Positions 53,994-58,635 of a stretch of DNA of 58,635 bases are shown here, one piece after another. The notes under the pieces are model-generated. The model was given only the letters and a program-made list of their open reading frames with translations. It was not told the origin of the DNA and ran no database searches. Where the stretch lies: contig QKCJ01000009.1 of assembly GCA_003245715.1 (NCBI GenBank), forward strand, positions 1-58,635, written 5' to 3'. The translations under genes and the position numbers were made by a program. The stretch's first letter is position 1. Every line of letters begins with the position of its first letter. This stretch comes from a bacterium. GTDB taxonomy: Bacteria > Planctomycetota > SZUA-567.

Positions 53994-54054
53994 AGCTTGC
54001 CGGACTTAATCCCCCCCGGAATTGCTCCTAAATGTTCAGGAGCGCCGGCAAGCT
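53994..54054. repeat. C7 nested-stem module A
   Basis: Outer stem AGCTTGCCGG (53994-54003) / CCGGCAAGCT (54045-54054). Seven nt after the left arm comes C7-GGAA (54011-54021), then inner hairpin GCTCCT (54024-54029) / AGGAGC (54038-54043). It begins 18 bp beyond the mraZ stop codon. Confidence 0.65.
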
Positions 54055-54072
54055 CGCGTTATATGCTTAACG

Positions 54073-54543
54073 TTAAATTCCAAATATGTCTTTTGCTTTT
54101 TGTTTGCGCATCTGGCGGTAATCCTGCTCCTGCGGGCGCTGGCTTTCGCGGACTGTAGCCTCCCACAGCTCAATCCTGTCATCCATGCCGATAAAGAGTA
54201 TCTCGTTGCCTTTTATCTGCGCGTATTCTCGGAGAGCGGCAGGAATTACAAACCGCCCCTGAGTGTCGAGGTCAACCGGTGATGCCTCTTCCATAAAAGA
54301 CCGGAAGAACTCGGGGTCATTCTCACTAAGTGCGATGTTTCTGACATTCTCTCTGATAACCCCAAACTGCCGGTGCGTGTACATGTAAATGCAGTTGTCC
54401 TGGCCTGGTATCAAAACAAATCCCTGCTGGCTTTCCTCTTCTGATAAAACACTGCGAAAACGCTTCGGAATTGCCACCTGACCCTTGGGGCTTAATTTGT
54501 TCTGGCAGCGGCCATAAAAGAATGAGTTGTTGTTCTCGCTCAT
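54073..54543 (-). CDS. mraZ: MraZ
   Basis: DNA-binding protein of 156 residues with two AbrB-like repeats: NKLSPKGQVAIPKRFR near residue 16 and VDLDTQGRFVIPAALREYA near 90. It normally controls and heads the dcw cell-division cluster. Here neither mraW (rsmH) nor fts genes follow; only a gene-free, repeat-bearing stretch does. The ATG at 54543 has AAAGG 6 nt upstream; the longer frame to 54558 is less likely. Direct MraZ repeats were not obvious to me in its own upstream region. Confidence 0.92.
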   Translation of the reverse strand: MSENNNSFFYGRCQNKLSPKGQVAIPKRFRSVLSEEESQQGFVLIPGQDNCIYMYTHRQFGVIRENVRNIALSENDPEFFRSFMEEASPVDLDTQGRFVIPAALREYAQIKGNEILFIGMDDRIELWEATVRESQRPQEQDYRQMRKQKAKDIFGI

Positions 54544-54649
54544 GGCGCGCCTTTTCACTAATTGTCTCTTTTTATCACTTTTTAATTCTTATAAAAACTA
54601 CTATATTCAGATTACAGATCTTTTGCAAGGTAAAACTTTAGTCTTTTTT

Positions 54650-54686
54650 TAAAAAAAATAAAAAAAAGCCACCGGTTAAGGTGGCT
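54650..54686 (-). terminator. terminator of zinc-finger/HEAT gene
   Basis: Stem AGCCACC / GGTGGCT. On the minus strand it is followed by a run of T residues. Confidence 0.8.
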
Positions 54687-54729
54687 GTAGAAAGAAGCTT
54701 ATCTGTACGATTAAAATTGATAGTGTAAA

Positions 54730-55314
54730 TTACGGGCCGTGACGCCGTTCATGTTCGAGGAGGGCCTCGATAATCACTGATTTGAGGTAATTTGGTGTAT
54801 TCTTGGAGGTCTGGAGTTTTTTCAGATAAATCACTGGATCATTTCCCGGCAGTGCGCCGATTGCTCTGAGTGCGCGTGAGCGGATTGGTTCATCGTCCTG
54901 ATCGATATATTCGCGCAGGGTGTTGAGGGCATAGCTGCCGCCCATATTCGCCAGGATATCGAGAGCTTTAAAGTATTCCTCTTCGTTACCGTTGCGGATT
55001 GCGTTCATGGCCTCGCGGGTTTCGATATATGGGGTGATTATAACATAGGCCAGTCCGCCGACAATTATGGCAAGTACCAGAATCCAGAGCCAGAGAGGAG
55101 CTTTTTTTACTTCAAAGTCGGGCTGGCTGTCAACGGGTTGAATTTTTTCATGTTTCTGCTCGTCTGCCGCGCATTCTTTACAGAGCAGGCCGTCGGCTTC
55201 TGTTGCCGAGCCTTGAGCGGTACAGGATGAACAGACAAGCTGCCGGCACTTGCGACAGCGCCCGCCCGAGAAGGCGTCGAGTTCTTTATCGCAGATTTTA
55301 CAGGCTAGAGCCAT
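54730..55314 (-). CDS. zinc-finger, membrane and HEAT-repeat protein
   Basis: 194 residues. The N-terminus is a treble-clef or B-box-like zinc finger with eight cysteines (CKIC, CRKC, CSSC, CKEC, residues 5-48). One membrane helix follows (about 72-94). The C-terminal half is a HEAT-like helical repeat (NGNEEEYFKALDILANMG, DDEPIRSRALRAIGALP). It is probably anchored with the zinc finger in the cytoplasm. Function unknown. GAGGATA lies upstream of the ATG. Confidence 0.72.
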   Translation of the reverse strand: MALACKICDKELDAFSGGRCRKCRQLVCSSCTAQGSATEADGLLCKECAADEQKHEKIQPVDSQPDFEVKKAPLWLWILVLAIIVGGLAYVIITPYIETREAMNAIRNGNEEEYFKALDILANMGGSYALNTLREYIDQDDEPIRSRALRAIGALPGNDPVIYLKKLQTSKNTPNYLKSVIIEALLEHERRHGP

Positions 55315-55562
55315 TGAAAATATCCTCTTGTTCTTTTACCATTTTTGCTGGTTGTGTTATTTGGAAACTTTACATATAATCAGCCTATAATCTAATTATA
55401 TCATTTTTACCGTTATTGGACTACAATATTAGTGTTAAGATTTTGTGCCGGTAACAAAGGTTTTTTTTCGGAGACAGCAATGATAAAAAGTTGAATCGGC
55501 AAACGGTTACACCGCACAGAAGGAACCGGGGGTTCTTTTATAAGCCAACTGGAGCATAAATA

Positions 55563-56711
55563 ATGCATTCTAAAATAATATCGGCAGTATCTGTCATATC
55601 AGTGTTCATATCTATTGTTGTATCGTCAAATGTGTCTCTGCAGGCACAGGAAAAAAACATACCTTTTATCCGTATCGGGCAGGTGGGGCATGACCATCAT
55701 CTACCGCTCTTTGTCGCTGCTGACTGCGGTGCGGATCTGGCTGCCGGAGCTGGCGGGTACTGGCTGAAGAAAATCGTTGACAGGCATATCTATGACCTGA
55801 TGCTCGGCGCGCAGCAGAAGGCGCGTGTTGAGGTTATCAAGGTCGGAGGCGGTTCGGGGATGCCTTCAGCTCTCAGCCGCGAAAATATTGATATCGGTTT
55901 TGGCGGCTTTGCCCCTGCGGTATTTGCGATTGACAAGGGCGCAGCAATCAAGGTGGTAGCTCCGGTGAATGCTGATGGTGACATGCTGGTTATCAGTAAT
56001 AAGATGAATATCAATAACTGGCGCGAATTTCTGATCCTTGCGCGCAAATCAATCAAACCTATTAAAATCGGCTATAAAGCCCCCAAGGCTGTGGCGTACC
56101 TGATCTTCATGGCTGCGCTCAGGCACGAGGGCATAATATATGGACCTTCCGAGCAGAGCGCGTCGGGTACTCAGGTTCAGGTGCAATTGATTAATCTGAA
56201 CAAGGACTCGAATATGGTGCCTTCCCTGCAGAGCGGGGTGGTGGACGGTTTTGTCATGAATCAGCCGCAGGTGGCGCTGGCTGAGTTTAAAGGGGTTGGC
56301 AAGGTTATCGCGCAGCTTCGTGATCTGCCGCCTGAGGGGGAGTGGTACTCGCATCCGTGTTGCTGTGTTGCGGCTAACAGCAAGTTTATCACGGAGCATA
56401 AGGAAGAGCTTGAAGGCTTGCTCAAACTGTTTCGGGCGGCGGCAATAAAAATAAATGATAAAAACGGTTTTGATGGTGTTTTACACAGTGCTATCCGCTG
56501 GAGTGGAGCGCCGCATGAGGTCGAAAAGAAGAGTATCCCTTCCAACCTTTTTGTTGTTGAGGCCGACAGGTCATGGCTTGCCGGCTGCAAGCGCTGGTAC
56601 GAAATGATGATTGAGATGAAGCAGTTCGGTGGCAGCCTAAAGGGCAAAACGCCGGGGCAGATTGAACAGATTGTCGCAGATTATCTGCTAGCGCCAGTTG
56701 CGGACAAGTAG
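55563..56711 (+). CDS. NitT/TauT-type ABC substrate-binding protein
   Basis: Periplasmic binding protein of 382 residues. The signal peptide ends near SLQAQE (residue 29). The mature protein has the NMT1/SsuA fold: RIGQVGHDHHLPLFVA, IDIGFGGFAPAVFAIDKG and VPSLQSGVVDGFVMNQPQVA. This family binds sulfonates, nitrate, bicarbonate, thiamine precursors or similar small molecules; the histidine-rich GHDHH loop is unusual and might bind metal. It heads a three-gene operon with permease and ATPase. GGAG precedes the ATG. Confidence 0.9.
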   Translation: MHSKIISAVSVISVFISIVVSSNVSLQAQEKNIPFIRIGQVGHDHHLPLFVAADCGADLAAGAGGYWLKKIVDRHIYDLMLGAQQKARVEVIKVGGGSGMPSALSRENIDIGFGGFAPAVFAIDKGAAIKVVAPVNADGDMLVISNKMNINNWREFLILARKSIKPIKIGYKAPKAVAYLIFMAALRHEGIIYGPSEQSASGTQVQVQLINLNKDSNMVPSLQSGVVDGFVMNQPQVALAEFKGVGKVIAQLRDLPPEGEWYSHPCCCVAANSKFITEHKEELEGLLKLFRAAAIKINDKNGFDGVLHSAIRWSGAPHEVEKKSIPSNLFVVEADRSWLAGCKRWYEMMIEMKQFGGSLKGKTPGQIEQIVADYLLAPVADK

Positions 56712-56728
56712 GGCTGGCTGGGTCTGGT

Positions 56729-57589
56729 ATGATACGTTTATCAAAGAAAGTCAGCAGGTTTTTAGTGCATGGCGGGGTGGGGATTATCCTGCCCCTGCTG
56801 ATACTTGTCGTTTGGTGGTTGGCGCAACGTGGCAATAATTTTTCCCTGCCTTCGATTTCGTCGGTTTTTTCTCTGCTCTGGCATCTTGGCGCAACGCCGC
56901 AGATATCTGAACTGCCGCCATTGTCGGAATCACTGATAGTCTCGTTTGTGCGAACGGTTTCCGGTTTTATTATCGCAACGGCTTTGGCCGTGCCGCTTGG
57001 CTTGCTGGTCGGGCGCTCCAGGCGTCTTTCGCTCTTTGTCGACCCTACAGCGGATTTTATCTACGCTGTCAGTCCGATTGCCTGGCTTCCGGTTATGATA
57101 AGTTTTATCGGGGTTGATTCTCTGGCGGATCTGGTCTTTGGACGTTTTGATGCGTGGTCGCATGCAGTCATTGACAACATACTTCCGGCGATGCTTCTGA
57201 TAATTGCAATGGCCGCCTTCTTTCCGATTTTTTACACCACCAAGCGCGCAGCCGCCAGCGTCAGGGAAGACCTGGTGGAGATGGCTGTGCTTGCCGGGGC
57301 TAAGCGGTACAGGATTCTGCGACGGATTATTTTTCCTTATTGCCTGCCGGAGATCATTGGCGGGATGCGGATTGGTCTGGGGCGTTCCTGGATGGTGATT
57401 GTAGCTGCCGAGATGTATCCAGGAACGCGCTCTGGCCTTGGCTACACCATCTGGGTCAGCCATTCGACTCTGGATTATTCCTACACTTTTGCTGCGATAA
57501 TCCTGATTGGAATTCTTGGGGTAATTATGAATAAAATCCTGTTATTGTTGGAGCTGAAATATGGCCACTGGGAGGCGCGCAGGGTATGA
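56729..57589 (+). CDS. NitT/TauT-type ABC permease
   Basis: 286-residue permease with six hydrophobic segments (about 12-30, 68-95, 105-125, 140-165, 215-235, 250-275). The coupling motif is EMAVLAGAKRYRILRRIIFP near 180. It contains an insertion VDSLADLVFGRFDAWSHAV between the third and fourth helices that is longer than in typical SsuC. It overlaps the ATPase start by 4 bp (ATGA). Confidence 0.9.
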   Translation: MIRLSKKVSRFLVHGGVGIILPLLILVVWWLAQRGNNFSLPSISSVFSLLWHLGATPQISELPPLSESLIVSFVRTVSGFIIATALAVPLGLLVGRSRRLSLFVDPTADFIYAVSPIAWLPVMISFIGVDSLADLVFGRFDAWSHAVIDNILPAMLLIIAMAAFFPIFYTTKRAAASVREDLVEMAVLAGAKRYRILRRIIFPYCLPEIIGGMRIGLGRSWMVIVAAEMYPGTRSGLGYTIWVSHSTLDYSYTFAAIILIGILGVIMNKILLLLELKYGHWEARRV

Positions 57590-58347
57590 GTGAGGCAGTA
57601 CTTTTTTCTGAGGTGACTAAATCCTTTGTCAGGTCTGACGGCAGTGTCCATGCGGTGCTTTCTGAGATCAGTTTTTATGCGGCGGCGGGGGAGGTTACCT
57701 GCATTCTGGGGCCGAGCGGTTGTGGTAAGACAACTTTGCTGCGACTTGCCTGCGGCCTGCATAAAGCAGAAAGCGGCAGGATAATTATCGACGGTGCCGA
57801 CTCCGGGGACAATGGAAAAACCGCAAGTAACGTAGCCTATATTCCGCAGCAGAACACCTTGCTGCCGTGGCTGAGTATTGAGAATAATATTCTTGAACCG
57901 ATCCGCCTGCGGGGTGAGGAAATACGTCCGCAATATATCGACCGTCTTGAACTTGCTTTGCATGAGACTGGGTTATCTGAATACCGGCGCAACTTTCCGT
58001 ATCAATGCTCGGGCGGGATGCTGCAGCGGGTAGTTTTTGCCCGGCAGCTTTTATCTGATACAAAAATCTGGCTGCTGGATGAGCCGTTTACCTCGCTTGA
58101 CCATATGGCGCGCGGAGAACTTCAGAAGTTGCTTCTGAGATTGGTAAAAGCGGAGGGGCTGAGCATACTGCTGGTGACGCACGATATTTCTGAGGCACTG
58201 GTTCTTGCTGACAGGATTGTCGTGATGCCCAAATCCGCCAGAGGCAGCCTGCACACTATTTCAATCAATGAAAAACCGCGGCCTGAGACCGCGGAATTCA
58301 TCAGCTACAGCCGACAACTGCGCCGCCAGCTCAGTGAGTTGCAATAG
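57586..58347 (+). CDS. NitT/TauT-type ABC ATPase
   Basis: 253-residue ATPase. Walker A GPSGCGKT is near residue 41, Q loop YIPQQNTLLPW near 85 (typical of SsuB/TauB), signature CSGGMLQRV near 142, Walker B IWLLDEPFTSLD near 162 and the H-loop His in VTHDISEAL. AGGG lies upstream of its ATG, which overlaps the permease stop. Its stop is only 4 bp from the stop of the opposing rubredoxin gene, with no hairpin between them. Confidence 0.92.
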   Translation: MSEAVLFSEVTKSFVRSDGSVHAVLSEISFYAAAGEVTCILGPSGCGKTTLLRLACGLHKAESGRIIIDGADSGDNGKTASNVAYIPQQNTLLPWLSIENNILEPIRLRGEEIRPQYIDRLELALHETGLSEYRRNFPYQCSGGMLQRVVFARQLLSDTKIWLLDEPFTSLDHMARGELQKLLLRLVKAEGLSILLVTHDISEALVLADRIVVMPKSARGSLHTISINEKPRPETAEFISYSRQLRRQLSELQ

Positions 58348-58351
58348 CAGG

Positions 58352-58513
58352 CTATTCAACGATTGAAAATTCTTCCTTGCCGGCACCACATTCCGGGCAG
58401 ACAAAATCATCCGGAAGTTCATCAAAAGATGTACCCGCCGCAATTCCCTCACCAGGAAGTCCTTCTTCCGGATCATATTCCCAACCGCAAACATCACATA
58501 CATACTTATCCAT
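58352..58513 (-). CDS. rubredoxin
   Basis: Small iron protein of 53 residues, the standard rubredoxin length. Single Fe bound by four cysteines: [15 protein letters not shown] near residue 4 and [13 protein letters not shown] near 36. AGGAG lies 6 nt upstream of the ATG at 58513. It carries electrons in oxygen or peroxide detoxification and other anaerobic redox steps. The window ends before any partner gene (rubrerythrin, rubredoxin-oxygen oxidoreductase) can be seen. Confidence 0.95.
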   Translation of the reverse strand: MDKYVCDVCGWEYDPEEGLPGEGIAAGTSFDELPDDFVCPECGAGKEEFSIVE

Positions 58514-58635
58514 GTCATCTCCTCTAAAAATGAAAAGTTCCAGTTACTGTGATTTTGCCGTAATTGTTGACGGACAAAACCACATGAATAAAACCTGATA
58601 TTCGTGTCATTTCAGTATAAATAAAATCTCCAGGT

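Larger units (their letters stand above)
53535..54072. other. gene-free region with C/G-tract modules
   Basis: 538 bp between mraZ and the zinc-ribbon gene. It holds a hairpin CGACCCGCG/CGCGGGTCG (53661-53687) and four C6-C7 tracts (53831, 53919, 53950, 54011), two of them in nested-stem modules. A 79-codon minus-strand frame (53734-53973) lacks good start support. Confidence 0.6.

Noticed and set aside
1..58635. CRISPR array or cas genes
   Set aside because: No regularly spaced direct repeats of CRISPR length, and no Cas-like protein. The 33-bp repeat at 53.9 kb has only two units and no spacer diversity.

Overview
The window looks like a chromosomal segment of an anaerobic, Gram-negative-type bacterium. 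Signs of anaerobic life are an oxygen-sensitive class III ribonucleotide reductase set (nrdR-nrdD-nrdG), an FeFe-hydrogenase-like sensor, a rubredoxin and many Fe-S or radical-SAM proteins. An outer membrane is suggested by several lipoproteins, a LolCDE-like ABC pair and a SurA/PpiD-like chaperone. The mix of FHA, CBS and SpoIIE signalling proteins, a Val/Cys-repeat lipoprotein and an orphan mraZ is reminiscent of the PVC group (Lentisphaerota or a relative). That placement is inference from gene content only; no rRNA or ribosomal protein is present.

Layout. 1-3.1 kb: unknown 229-aa protein, SDR reductase, and a convergent CBS/SpoIIE phosphatase. 3.4-8.5 kb: ilvC with a clear promoter; on the minus strand a membrane-anchored unknown, a soluble FeFe-hydrogenase/chemoreceptor fusion and tgt, separated by an AT-rich spacer bounded by perfect 14-bp inverted repeats. 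8.6-16.4 kb: two paralogous lipoproteins, a SurA/PpiD-like protein, a CheD-receiver fusion, a divergent amidohydrolase-like protein, another lipoprotein and galE. 16.5-19.6 kb: a sigma-54 activator divergent from thioredoxin plus two half-size YeeE/YedE sulfur transporters, with a GG-N10-GC promoter and five TTGCAA palindromes between them. 19.7-25 kb: CBM9-like and Val/Cys-repeat envelope proteins, an oligopeptide-type binding protein, truB and tRNA-Leu(CAA). 25-31.5 kb: about 1 kb of regulatory DNA with paired NrdR boxes, then nrdR-nrdD-nrdG, a zinc-ribbon membrane protein and an AmrS-type radical SAM enzyme. 31.6-43.6 kb: smc, an ABC exporter pair, ilvE, FHA/GAF/degenerate HD-GYP, a DUF151 nuclease, EIIA-CBS, an ArsB/SLC13-type transporter and a DUF3592-like protein. 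43.7-48 kb: CheX-receiver, cheA, a receiver-only protein and a short FapA-like protein. 48.1-58.5 kb: SpoU methyltransferase, a 1,090-residue cyclic-nucleotide-domain protein, an acidic zinc-ribbon protein, a gene-free stretch with repeated C7/G7 nested-stem modules, mraZ, a zinc-finger/HEAT membrane protein, a NitT/TauT-type ABC transporter and a rubredoxin that opposes it.

How they work together. Three chemotaxis-type proteins (CheD-receiver, CheX-receiver, CheA) and the soluble hydrogenase-chemoreceptor suggest redox or hydrogen sensing feeding a Che phosphorelay. The sigma-54 locus looks like a self-contained sulfur-uptake and thiol-redox regulon. NrdR probably represses its own nrdR-nrdD operon through two boxes 31 bp apart, placed more than 500 bp upstream of nrdR, which implies a long 5' leader.

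Likeliest new biology: the C7/G7 modules near 53.8-54.05 kb, the sigma-54 sulfur regulon, the hydrogenase-chemoreceptor fusion, and the NrdD C-terminus in which the usual glycyl-radical loop cannot be recognised.
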